A stretch of DNA of 64,000 nucleotides from Galdieria sulphuraria. Lineage: Eukaryota; Rhodophyta; Bangiophyceae; Galdieriales; Galdieriaceae. Below the pieces are notes generated by a model. That model worked only from the letters and a program-made list of their open reading frames with translations. It ran no database searches and was not told the origin of the DNA. The position numbers were made by a program, and so were the translations under genes. Shown in pieces: positions 9,750-20,479 of this stretch (position 1 is the stretch's first letter; the number at the start of each line of letters is the position of its first letter). The stretch is from NCBI RefSeq assembly GCF_000341285.1, contig NW_005178432.1:1-64000 (forward strand), read 5' to 3'.

Positions 9750-10914
9750 ATGATGCGTATATTTCAACAGTTCCATGCGATAGGACGTCGTTGTATGATT
9801 TCAACTAGAGTTGGTTATTCTCATATACACGTTCCAGCCTCTCCTTGGTTTTCGTTGTACAAAGTTGCTCAAGTTGATAATGTAACTTGGAAGAAACAGA
9901 ATCTTGTAAGTTTGAATTTTTATATGCATCGGAAAGAATGGATTTCCAATGGTATGGAACTACATGGGATGTTTGGTTGTTGTGATATGAGTACCCAATC
10001 AGAACAACAACGCTATAGTACTAAACGAAGCCTCGATGAGGAAGATGTTAGTCACCCAACGAATATGGAAGAAAAGAGTTTGGTTCTGGTTCCTGGTCAA
10101 GAGAAAGAAGAAGAAACAGAGAAGCAAAGTCTGAGAGACCGAATCTTTTCTCGTTTTTCAGGTTCTACTTTTATGAAACAAGCTTTATATGCTAAAGAAA
10201 GGATAGCTGAACGAGTTGATGAGTCGGACAATCCTATCGTTCTATTGGTTAGGAATATTTATGACCGCTTATTTGGGGAAACAGAAATGGGTCAAGTTAT
10301 TCGAGAAATACGGCAAGTCGATCCTCAGTTCACGTTATCTGAGTTTGTGAGACAAATTGAAAGAGAAACAGCACCACGTATATTGAATGCCTATTTAAGA
10401 GGAGACCGCGAAACACTCAAAGAATTGTGTACAGAGGATGCTTATCGAGCTTTGAGTGCTTCTATTCGTGAAAGAGAAGCTGCAGGGTTAGTGGTAAGTT
10501 GGAATATTTGGAGTTTGTGTATAGTTATGGAATGCGTATGATATAGATGGATACGAATATTTTAGATATCAGTCAAGTAGAAGTGATGACGGGTAAATTT
10601 CTTCAAGGCTTTCCAGTCATGATTGTAACTTTTGCTGCTCAACAAATCAATTGCATTCGCAACCTAAGCAACAAAGTTATTGAAGGTAGTGAAGATGATA
10701 TTCGGTATGTTGGCCATTTTATATTCTCATTCCATTAACAACTCTTTTATTCTTTTATATAAGAGCGGTACATTATATATGGGCAATGGTAAGAGATATA
10801 GACTTGCCTAGTGAAGAGTCCCATACAACTTTTGAACAACCAACAACATCATCAGAAACATCTTGTTGGAAACTCATGGAAATGGTCGTTCGAACTTCTT
10901 ATTCAACTATATAA
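9750..10914 (+). CDS. TIM44: TIM44, mitochondrial import motor subunit
   Basis: Three exons: 9750-10493, 10547-10704, 10764-10914, about 350 aa. The N-terminus is Arg/His-rich without acids, as for a mitochondrial presequence. The conserved C-terminal TIM44/L45 fold is visible: LLVRNIYDRLFGETEMGQVIREIRQVDP, LSEFVRQIERETAPRILNAYLRGD, LKELCTEDAYRALSASI, then DISQVEV ... PVMIVTFAAQQ and AVHYIWAMVRD. TIM44 anchors mtHsp70 to the TIM23 channel in the matrix. The frame stays open upstream to 9645, but starting there would overlap the L16 coding region, so ATG 9750 is chosen. Confidence 0.88.
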
Positions 10915-10955
10915 ACATACATAGATAATGAATGTAATATGAATGTTGTTCTAAA

Positions 10956-12114
10956 ATGTCTATTTGGAATGAAGAAGAGAAAGCCATTCTATTGATTTCT
11001 GCTCATTGGAATAAAATAGAAACTATGCAAAGATTTCGTCCACTTGGATCACAACCAACACTACAAGCTCATGAAAGAGGCATATGGTGTTTATCTCATA
11101 GAGACGAGCAGAATTGTACACCACCTTTATTAGCAACAGGTGATGAAGAAGGATTGATCAAGTTATGGAAACCTCCACTTCAAGAAGAGACGGATAGGGA
11201 TGCCGTTGTGGAAGAATGGAAGACGTTACAAGGACACTCTTTTGCTATTATTTCTGTTGCTTTTCAACCTAAAGGAGATCTTTTAGCTTCTTCTTCATTG
11301 GATGGAACTATTCGTCTATGGCAATCAAGTAGTGGTCACTTACAACGTACGATAGATGTGAATATTGCTGAAGCTTGGGATTTGGCTTTTGATCCTCAAG
11401 GAAAAGTAATCGTATCTGGTGGACATAGCGGTGTAGTCTCTATTTGGGATGTGGAAACGGGAAGTTTACAAAAGAGTTTAGAAACGGAAAGCAACAACAA
11501 GTTTATATTTGCCGTAGCTTTTAGGTAAGTCTTTTGATGTTGTATAGTTATATATGGAAATATAAAGGAAACTTACTAGTCCCGATGGCAAGTGGTTGGT
11601 TTGTAGTACAAGTGATGGTACTATACAAGTATTTGATTGGATGACTCAAAGTAGGTTGAAGACTTTGAAAGGACAGAAACTATTTGTACGATCCTTGTGC
11701 TTTTCTCCTACAGCTCCTTATTTGTTATTTGCTGCTTGTGATGATAAATTGATTCATATATATGATGTAGAACATGGAGAAATGGTTGCTAGTCTTCGTG
11801 GACATCAAGAAGGAGTCAATGTAGTGGATGTATCATCGAATCATGGACATTTTATGGCTAGTGGTTCAGTCGATCGGTCTGTCAAGGTAAAAGTAAATGA
11901 TTATCTTATCAATTATTTATATATATGATGTGTGTGTATATATGAATAGATATGGGATTGTAGGCAACGAGAAAGTATTTATTTTCATGACTTGCACAAA
12001 GAACAAGTTTGGGGAGTTGAGTTTTGTGTAGAATCCAGTCGTTTAATATCTGTAGGAGATGATGGCATTATGGTTTGTGTGGATTGTAGTGCAGCTGATG
12101 TAGTTGTCAGTTGA
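10956..12114 (+). CDS. SKI8/VIP3-type WD40 protein
   Basis: Three exons: 10956-11524, 11580-11886, 11950-12114, about 346 aa. WD-type blades are visible (GLIKLW, GTIRLW, GVVSIWDV, GTIQVFDW, SVKIWDC). The order and wording closely follow plant VIP3: KFIFAVAFSPDGKWLVCSTSDG, then LKTLKGQKLFVRSLCFSPTAPYLLFAACDD, then GHQEGVNVVDVSSNHGHFMASGSVDRSVKIWD. This protein serves both the SKI complex (cytoplasmic mRNA decay with the exosome) and the Paf1 complex (transcription elongation). Introns of 55 and 63 nt are canonical GT-AG. Confidence 0.85.
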
Positions 12115-12179
12115 TTCTAATTGGAAATAGCGTGATTTGAAATGATGATATATAATAATGCTGATATGAGATATCTTTG

Positions 12180-13167
12180 TTATGAAGGAGAAGCCAATCT
12201 CTTTTGAAATTCATAAAATAACAACGCAATTCCAAATAAAGGAGATACGATACAAGCTCTGGCAATAGAACCCGAGAAAAACTTGGTTATTCCATCTTCA
12301 TGTAATGTTCGAACAAAACAATCCACAATGCCTCTATAAGGTGAATGGGAAGATTGTAATCTTGTTTTGATGACATCCATAGGAGTAGATAATACTGCAG
12401 CTAAGCAACCAGCACCAATACCCGATACAAATACATAAGGAATGGCAAGTCTTTCTGAAGAGCCTTGAAAAGTGGCTTTCAAATGGGCATTGGTTGAAAA
12501 GAATATCATACTAAAAGGAACATCTCTACATAATGTGGCAATGAGGCCCTAATAGAAACTCATATATGAATCCATCCTTTTGCAATGCTAAACTTACTTT
12601 ATATATCCCACGAATACCCAATTCCTTTACAAGTTGTGTGACAGAATGTATAGGTTGTCCTTGTGAAGAACGAGTTTGAAAAGTAATCATCAACATTTCC
12701 ATAGGACAAGTAGCTATTACTTGACAAAATCCAGCACCTGCTCCAGCTATAATACTATTCATAAAACTTGTCTTTCCTTGTTCATCGGATAAAAAGGAAC
12801 AAAGCATATCATTGACGGAAAGTTTGATGGCCTTTTCTGGAGCAACTCCTATGAGTGTTGGAGTAAGACCTCTATAGAATCCTTTCCAACCTTCTCTTCC
12901 TAAAATAGAACGAACAACAGCACCTACTCTCCACTGATGATGAACGGATAAAATATTTGTCACTCCTTTGAGAGAACGAGAAGAAGAAGAAGAGGAGTGA
13001 GTAGAATGACTACTTTGTAAGTTGGTTTTTAGAGTATAGAGAGGAAAGATAATACTGGTACCCACTACTCCTGCCATTCCACCAAAAAGTATATTTTGTG
13101 GAAGTGTTTGAAGAGCAGATTGCTTTTTAGGTTTCGTAGATATACCGAAAGACTCCACAACCGACAT
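12180..13167 (-). CDS. Mitochondrial carrier, glutamate-carrier-like
   Basis: Two exons: 13167-12598 and 12548-12180, about 312 aa, intron 49 nt. Three carrier repeats with six predicted membrane helices are present. RGLTPTLIGVAPEKAIKLSVND, ATCPMEMLMITFQ and GLIATLCRDVPFSMIFF closely follow the glutamate/aspartate-glutamate carriers (SLC25A18/22 and SLC25A12/13 type). The Px[DE]xx[KR] signature is intact only in repeat 3 (PMDVIKTRLQ). Repeat 1 reads PLYTLK (Tyr for the acid) and repeat 2 PMEMLM (Met for the base), which would weaken the matrix salt-bridge network. It is divergent from the membrane thioredoxin gene with a 29-bp gap. Confidence 0.8.
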
Positions 13168-13196
13168 ATATACTCATTCAATTGGCTATTGAATTG

Positions 13197-13817
13197 ATGA
13201 TTCACATGGACAGTCTAAAGACGAATAAGAAAACTCCAACAACAGTTCAAGAAGAAAAGAAAGAAAGAAACCATATAAAGCATAAGATTCCTATTCGTTC
13301 TCGTTTAAGTTGGTGGTGGTTGAAAATAAGAAGAATAGATACTGAATACTTTTCTTGGTTATTGTTGTCTCTGTTATCGATAGCTTCCATATTGTTACTC
13401 ATCTACTTGGCTTCTACTGTTCAAAATGAGCCTCAAATAAGGATGAAGAATAATAGCAAAGTTCAAGTATTGGACTTTGATAGTTATTCTTCGGTTGTAT
13501 ATTCTTCAGATAAGGATGTTGTGTTGTTTATTTTTACAACTTGGTGTGGACACTGTTTAGACTTTATTCCTCAATATATGGAACTTGCTTCCAATCTATC
13601 TTATATAGAAGACTTGACTTTTGCAGCTATACAACCAAGAGATATGCCACCTATTGCTAGGAAATTGGATATCAGTTCTTTTCCTGTTTTCTATTTGTTT
13701 TTGCGTGGACAAAAAGATTCGCCTATTCGGTTTTATGAGCAAACACAAGGAATGACCATTCAAGAATTTATTTTCTATCAGAAACAAATCTTTGATGATA
13801 TCGCGTATTCAAAATAG
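13197..13817 (+). CDS. Membrane-anchored thioredoxin/PDI-like protein
   Basis: Single exon, about 206 aa. A basic cytosolic-type N-terminus is followed by one membrane helix (WLLLSLLSIASILLLIYLAS, about residues 55-75). A thioredoxin fold follows, with FTTWCGHCLDFIPQY giving the PDI-type CGHC active site and a cis-Pro-like SSFPVFYLF. The layout suggests an oxidoreductase anchored in the secretory pathway with its catalytic domain in the lumen. The start is the first ATG (13197); 13206 is possible. The 3' end overlaps the next gene's start by 23 bp on the same strand, which is unusual for a eukaryote and may mean the two form one transcript or a fused model. Confidence 0.75.
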   Translation: MIHMDSLKTNKKTPTTVQEEKKERNHIKHKIPIRSRLSWWWLKIRRIDTEYFSWLLLSLLSIASILLLIYLASTVQNEPQIRMKNNSKVQVLDFDSYSSVVYSSDKDVVLFIFTTWCGHCLDFIPQYMELASNLSYIEDLTFAAIQPRDMPPIARKLDISSFPVFYLFLRGQKDSPIRFYEQTQGMTIQEFIFYQKQIFDDIAYSK

Positions 13818-16297
13818 TCAACTTTATGTATATCAGAATGAAAAACCTTTTGGATATATTGTTTCACAAACTATGTATGTAGTAACAAATATAAAAGATG
13901 ATGATACCCAACAAGCTATAGAACAAGATATAAGAAAGCATAGAATAGCACAAAAGAAAGAAGCCTTTCAAGACTGGTTACAAAGATCAAAAGACTATTT
14001 AACCAAAAATACCACAAGTTTTCTACCTCAGCTACGTATTTATGGCAACCAAATGGTTTATGGTACTCAAGATGGAGTAGTACAAGCCAAAGGAGGTGTA
14101 CTCGAGGAAGATGGAAATACAAAGATATCCAGTCAGTCACTTGCCATGGATTTGAATAGTGGTAAAGTAGAGTTGAGTGGAAATACCAAAGTATTATGGC
14201 CTAAAGGTAATATAAATGCGAAAAGGTAATCGATGGTTGTATATCAAGTGCTTGACTAAGAAGAAGTTTAGTTGCTCTTATAACCTTCAGAACGGAAGTT
14301 TAGCTTGTAGTCATACCGATGGAATGATTTCTATTTTCTCTTCATCCAATTATCGTTTCTTTTCTATGCAATCAAAATATAGAATACCTACTCACTCGGT
14401 CTATCAACAAAATGATACCGATTCCATTTTTGAACGATTGAATAATACTTGTCGTTGTATGGAAGATAATCAAGACCAATCCAAAAGCTATATTGTAATG
14501 AAAAGTAATCAATTGTTATTAAACTTGTCTCAAGAGGAAGGAATCATGAGTGATGAATGGATAGCTAAGAATGCCAAAGTATATTCTCCACAACGGAAGC
14601 CAACTTCTGTGGACAATATACCTCAACTTCCATTTTCTATTCAAGCCAAAAAGATTGCTTATGGAGTCAATGACTTGCAACTGAGTGGTGCAAAACTTTG
14701 TTTGGGTGAGCGAGTTCGAGTTCCTTATTTAACTCAACATATTTGTTTGAATGGTTTACCTTTTGGAAACTTTCAAGTTGGATATCAATTGTTGGATATG
14801 AATGGTTGGTATATAACGGTAAGTATGGATTGGAATAGTATGATTGGAAATAACATTCTTCATTGTTCTTTATTAGAAACCACTGATGAAGCCATCATTA
14901 TGGTTTGCCAATCATCAAGCACATCTTCATGTAGCTACTCTGATTAGTTTATCTAAACAAGCAAGTTTTCGAGATCGATTGGCATTGGCTTGTTCTCTTA
15001 AATGGAATGATAAGAATGATGAAACTCGTTTGATGGCAGAAATACTTGTTCATTCACCATTTAACGACTATGAGAAGAAGCAAAGAAATGATGAAGACTC
15101 AAAAAAGGATATTCAAACCACTTGTCTTATGACTACTTCTTCTTCACATACTACTATTCCTAGTTATTCTCATTACTATTCAGGTGATAGAGAGAACTCT
15201 TTGATAGATAGGCATGAGAATGGTTGGAATCGTTGTAGAGCACACTTTCTATGGGAAAAAGATTTCAAGAAATACATTGGAAAATGGAATATTTATGGAT
15301 ATTGGAAAACCAAAGTATTCAATCCTGCTACAGCATATCTAGAAACCACATTGGAAGGAAACAACCAAGTATCTGAATGGAGAGAATTGTCTCACTGTTT
15401 AGGAACTAGTTTTAGTAAGAATCCTATAGTAACTCGTTATCATAATGGTCAATTAAGAAGACAATGGGAAGTTGGTATGGAGTCACTCGAAGCTGATAGA
15501 ATACAAGAAATGGTAGGAACATGATTGTGGAAAGGAGCAAATTATCAATCATAACAGATAATTAGGAATATCATTATGGATTGGGTGTTTCAGATGAACG
15601 TCAAGAAACCATTCAACGTAGTTTTGCTACTTTGGAAATGGAATATCTTCATTTCTTATGGAAGGAAAATCATTCTTTATCAACTCTCCATCATCAACAA
15701 TATCGTTTGCCTTTGAGTTTTGTGGCTATGACTGGACATTTTGTGGGTAGAGCAGTAAGTAGATGTCTCTTTTTGATTTTTTTTCAATTATTCACATGAT
15801 TGCTTAAGGAAAAGTTGAAAAGAAAGCCATTAACTGCACGTGCAACTTGTAGCATAGGTGTCCAAGGTCAAATAGGAAAGCTTCGTAAAAAGTGGTTGGA
15901 CTTTAGTGGATTCTCTGTTGAGATATCTCAAACAGTGGGTGTGCTATCTACATTTCTATTTGAAAGAGAAGAACAACGAACGGTAAGAAATGGATATATA
16001 AATAATAATGAACAATACAATGAGATTGAATTTTAATAGGCTTTGAATTGTGGTATTGTTCAACAGTTATATGGTAACTGTAGATTGGGAGTGGAAAGGA
16101 GATGGACTTTGGGAACTGCTTGTTGGCAAGTAAGTATTGTGTTGCTCTATAGTTTGCAGAAACTCAATGATATGACAATCTCACAGCCAATGGAAACAAA
16201 ACTATCTTTGCAACTCTTGAGAGATAGTTGTGCTATTTCAACGAGTTACTGGATGGAGCAAGGAAGGGCAAAGTTATCTTGTCATTGGTTATGGTAG
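13795..16297 (+). CDS. OstA/LptA-fold plus LptD-like beta-barrel protein
   Basis: Seven exons: 13795-14225, 14272-14818, 14877-15512, 15566-15754, 15809-15982, 16040-16129, 16187-16297, about 725 aa; all phases fit. Residues about 75-145 have the OstA/LptA jelly-roll pattern: LRIYGNQMVYGTQDGVVQAKGG, then NTKISSQSLAMDLNSGKVELSGNTKVLWPKG. A later segment (GERVRVPYL ... GNFQVGYQLLDMNGWYI) and many alternating strand-like stretches recall the LptD barrel. A role in the outer membrane of the plastid, inherited from the cyanobacterial ancestor, is inference. There is no clear transit peptide, and the start lies inside the preceding gene, so the 5' end is uncertain. Confidence 0.6.
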
Positions 16298-16339
16298 TCA
16301 ACTAGTACAATGATTTTACATAACAACAAACTCTGGAAT

Positions 16340-17638
16340 TTATGCCAAGTAATTGCCAAGTCCATTATTCACCAAAGTACCACGAACATGTTGAATACCT
16401 TCCACATAAATATCACGATAAAGTTCTTCCAGTGGAGGTAATGATGCTTGTTTAGCTTTCTCAGTCATTTCATCCACTTGTTGACGGATTTCTTTTTCAA
16501 TAGCCTTCAACTCCTTCTCTGTTGACCAACCTTGTTCAAGTATTCTAGATTTGACCAACTCTATGGGATCTGCACGCTTTCTCATCTCCGTAATTTCTTC
16601 TCTTGAACGATATGATAATCCAGGATCCGACATGGAATGGCCATGATAGCTAATCATAACATTTATGATATAAAAATAGTTCAATACACAAACAACTTAC
16701 CGATAAGTAACACTTTCCAATACAATCGGTCCCTTTCCAGAACGTGCATATTCAGCAGCCAATTTCATTCCTTCTCGAACAGACAAAACGTCCATTCCAT
16801 CCACCCGAATTCCAGGAATGACATCTCCACGAGTATAAAAGTTAGTATTGGCAGAAGCTCTATCCGTACTCGTTCCCATTCCATATTTGTTATTCTCACA
16901 TACGTAAACACAAGGCAACTTCCACAACGCTGCCATATTCATAGCTTCTGCTACTTGTCCTTGGTTAGCAGCACCATCTCCATACATAGTTACCGCAATG
17001 TTGCCAGTTTTGAAATATTGTTCAGCAAAAGCTAAACCAGTTCCCAAAGGAACTTGAGCTCCAACAATCCCATTTCCTCCAAAATATTTATTCTCAGCTT
17101 TATACAAATGCATAGAGCCTCCTTTTCCTTTTGAACAGCCGGTATATCTTCCCAACAACTCGGATAACACGGTAAATGGAGTATCTCCTCTTCCCAGTTG
17201 TTGACAATGATTACGATAAGCAGTGATAAGTGCATCTTGAAAAGTGATGGCTGACTCAATGCCCACAGCTGTGGCTTCTTGTCCATCATACAAGTGACAA
17301 AATCCTCTAACCAACTGTGCTTTATATAACAAATCAGCACTGATCTCACTTCTCCTCATAACAGTCATAGTACGATGATATGCTAATAATTGTTCTTTCG
17401 TGGCATAAGCAACTGGTTCTGGGGTCTCAATGAGATGTGTAGCAAAGGGTTTCAACGGAAACTTGACGGCATCTTTGGGTATTTCCTGCGGATGTAAAGA
17501 AGAACCCCCACTAGAGACATGAGGTGCTTCAGTAGTTGTGGAGGCTTGATCACTTTTCACAGCTTGTGATAGTCCTCTTTTTAAGTGAAAAGTCGTTCGA
17601 ACGAGACGATTTGAGAAAACCAACCAAGGACAACCCAT
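16340..17638 (-). CDS. Pyruvate dehydrogenase E1 component alpha subunit, mitochondrial
   Basis: Two exons: 17638-16701 and 16649-16340, intron 51 nt, about 415 aa. Family landmarks in order: [76 protein letters not shown], the thiamine-diphosphate motif [27 protein letters not shown], and [20 protein letters not shown] with the regulatory serine loop. The enzyme decarboxylates pyruvate for acetyl-CoA production. The N-terminus from [22 protein letters not shown] is basic and presequence-like, and the sequence is of mitochondrial rather than plastid type. Confidence 0.93.
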
Positions 17639-17833
17639 TCCTACTACAACATACACCAATGTAAAATGAGATGTGTATTATCATCCATTCAACATCCAGG
17701 AAAGAAGAGAGAAAAATACAAGAAAATTAGAAAAGAGAGAGAAAAATATAGAAAAGAGAGAAAAATAAAATTGGAGGAATATGAATATTGGGGAAAATGA
17801 TATGAGAGAAAGACTTTTGTTGTATTCCATTCC

Positions 17834-19746
17834 ATGATGTTGGGTTGGATACGCCTATGGATTCCTCCGTTGACTATTGTGTTCATTTTATTTCTTTATC
17901 AACTACAGACTCGTTCAATTAAGTCTCATACCAATCTTCAAGATTTATACAATTCTAAGTATCCTCGAATTCCTGTAACCAATCGCACCCTTATACCTTT
18001 GATCTATCAATCACCTAAACCTTGGAATCCAACTACTGGAAGAGGTTTTCCATACCAAGTAAAACTTTTCCAGTATTCTTTTTGGGATCGGTTATTATCT
18101 TTGGTTTCTAGTTTATCTTTTTTATCCAAAGTATATCCTCGTCATCCTCCACTTGTACGATACGAGTCCATCGAGTTGAACGGTGGTATCGTTTCAGTAG
18201 GAGAATATTATATACAAATCAAGATTGGAGGTACTCCATTTCGAGTACAAGTGGATACTGGGTCTTCTACCTTGGCAGTTCCTATGGAAGGATGCGTTTC
18301 TTGTCGGAAGACTAGTTCCAAATATTCTTCCCATCTTCAAAGCAAGAGTAGTATAGTTGGTTGTAATGACCCACTTTGCAGTAGTAATATATGTGAAGCT
18401 TTAGGTTGTTCCGAGTGTTCTTCTTCGGGAGCTTGTTGTGCAAATAAAATGCCTCAAGCTTGTGGTTTCTTTTTACGTTATGGAGATGGTTCAGGTGCTG
18501 AAGGAGCGTTGTTAGTTGATCAAGTCCAAGTTGGCAATGCAAGTTTTGTTGCTCATTTTGGTGGTATTCTAGAAGACACAACCAATTTTGAACAATCTTC
18601 TGTCGATGGTATTTTAGGAATGGGATATCCAGCATTAGGTTGTACTCCTTCTTGTATAGAGCCATTGATAGATTCGATGTTTCGACAATCCAAAATAGAA
18701 CAAAATATGTTTTCTCTCTGTATAAGTGTTCGTGGAGGTCATTTGGTTTTGGGTGGATACGATTCGAATATGGCAGCATCCAATATAACTTTTGTACCGA
18801 TGATACTATCTTCTCCTCCCACTTTTTATGCTGTTTCCTTGGGAGGTTCCATTCGAGTAGATAATGAAGAATTGAGTTTAGATGGCTTTGATAAAGGAAT
18901 TGTCGATTCTGGAACCACATTATTGGTGATATCTGAGCAAGCTTTTATTCAATTGAAGAATTACTTACAAACTCATTACTGTCAAGTTCCTGGTTTATGT
19001 GATTATCAACATTCTTGGTTTGATAGTGCTTCTTGTGTTATTTTAGAGGAGTCTCATTTACAACATTTACCAACACTAACCATACATGTTGCCAATAGAG
19101 TTGATTTGATATTGACACCTTATGATTATATGTTACAAGTCCAACGCAATGGTTTTAGTTTGTATTGTTTGGGTATTCAGTCATTACCTAGTAAAGATGG
19201 CAGTCCATTTGTGATTCTTGGAAATACTGTCATGACCAAGTAAGTGAGAATATCTATTAGATACAACTCAATAATACTTTAAAGATATTTAACCATTTTT
19301 GATCGACGAAATCATCGAATAGGATTTGCACTTGCTGGTGATTGTCAAGTGGTTGGTTGTGAACGTTATGATGATTGTGAGACATGTTCATTGGATGAAA
19401 GTTGTGCTTTTCATATTCCATCGGGTACTTGTCAACCTAGAGAAGATTCTCATAGCATTGTAGGAATATATCCAAGTTGTATGGGTCGTCTTTGTTTCTG
19501 TAAAGTAAGTATTGTGAAGTTGTTCAATCATACACACACACACATATATATGTATATATAAATATATATATCTAGGTGGAAAATGCCATTCCTCAGTTTT
19601 GGACTCTTTTGGTCATTCTATCTGTTGCATGTGTACTCAGTTTACCTTTATTTGTCATAAAATATTGTATCAGAAGAAGATGGTTGGATAATCAAGTTTC
19701 GGAATCCGATACTTTATATCATCCATATACCCAAACCTATTTATAA
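17834..19746 (+). CDS. Type I membrane pepsin-like aspartic protease
   Basis: Three exons: 17834-19239, 19285-19504, 19576-19746, about 598 aa. An N-terminal signal-anchor (PPLTIVFILFLYQL) is followed by a pepsin fold with both catalytic motifs: VDTGSSTLAVP in the first lobe and VDSGTTLLVIS in the second. The first lobe carries a Cys-rich insert (GCVSCRKTSS ... CSECSSSGACCANK). After the fold comes a Cys-rich module (CERYDDCETCSLDESCAFH) resembling a PSI/plexin knot, then a C-terminal membrane helix (TLLVILSVACVLSLPLFVI) and a short basic tail. It is probably a vacuolar, secretory or cell-surface protease. The family is well supported; the location is inferred. Confidence 0.85.
19541..19572. 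repeat. CA/TA dinucleotide run in intron
   Basis: An ACACAC tract followed by a TATATA tract fills the second intron of the aspartic protease gene just before its acceptor site. Confidence 0.6.
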
Positions 19747-19869
19747 ATAATAATATTGTGAAATAAGAAGCTCATCTGATTTCACATAAGAAACAATACT
19801 ATTGATATTTATTAAAACAATGTTCAGAAATATTCAACATTCTTCTTATCAACATATGATAACCAAAAA

Positions 19870-20463
19870 CTATGAACTAGTTAGGAATAGTCCTTGTCTA
19901 TTCCATTCATTGAGTCCACCACGAATCACAGAGACATGGGAATAACCAGATTGTATGAGTTGTTGTGCAGCTTTAGAAGAACGCATACCCGTTTGACAAA
20001 CTATTATCAGATGAGTATTGAAAGGAAACTGCTTTTGAAATGAAGCCACAAACTCATTGGTTGACAAAGGAATAGAAATAGAGCCCTCGATATGTTGACC
20101 TAGTCCATTCAATATTCCTACAAGTAAAATATTATAACAATACGTACTTTTATATTCTTCACTACTTCTTACGTCCACTAGTTTACTAGAATTGAGTCTC
20201 TCATATGCCTGCTTTGGAGAAATATATTCTATTTCAGTGGGATGAGAAGCAACAACCTTCTTTTGGATGAGGAATGATAATAATGCTATTCCTGAATATT
20301 GTATCCATTTTCTTCTCGATAGATTGTTTATAGACATGACTAAGATAGGATTACTCTTCTTGGTTGTATACTTGAATAGGTAACATTCTCTATTGACTTG
20401 TTTGCTATTTGTTTTGAGACTTTTATGGTTATGAATTGAGTTGAGATAAACAAACAACATCAT
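19870..20463 (-). CDS. Rhodanese-domain protein
   Basis: Single open frame, about 197 aa from ATG 20463. It carries a rhodanese domain: KLVDVRSSEEYK, then HIEGSISIPLST, then LIIVCQTGMRSSKAAQQLIQSGYSHVSVIRGGLNEWNRQG. The active-site loop CQTGMRS carries the catalytic cysteine. Upstream lies SRRKWIQYSGIALLSFLIQKK, a basic stretch with a short hydrophobic segment that may be an organelle targeting or membrane anchor. A 30-nt in-frame insert flanked by GTACGT and TTGTAG interrupts the usual spacing between the EEYK and HIEG motifs and could be a very short intron. It is only 16 bp from the divergent CtpA start. Confidence 0.8.
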   Translation of the reverse strand: MMLFVYLNSIHNHKSLKTNSKQVNRECYLFKYTTKKSNPILVMSINNLSRRKWIQYSGIALLSFLIQKKVVASHPTEIEYISPKQAYERLNSSKLVDVRSSEEYKSTYCYNILLVGILNGLGQHIEGSISIPLSTNEFVASFQKQFPFNTHLIIVCQTGMRSSKAAQQLIQSGYSHVSVIRGGLNEWNRQGLFLTSS

Positions 20464-20479
20464 TGTAAGCAAAGAATAA

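Noticed and set aside
18312-18920. 202-codon minus-strand frame opposite the aspartic protease
   Set aside because: The plus strand encodes clear catalytic lobes here; the minus frame is rich in His/Asn/Leu as expected for an antisense shadow.
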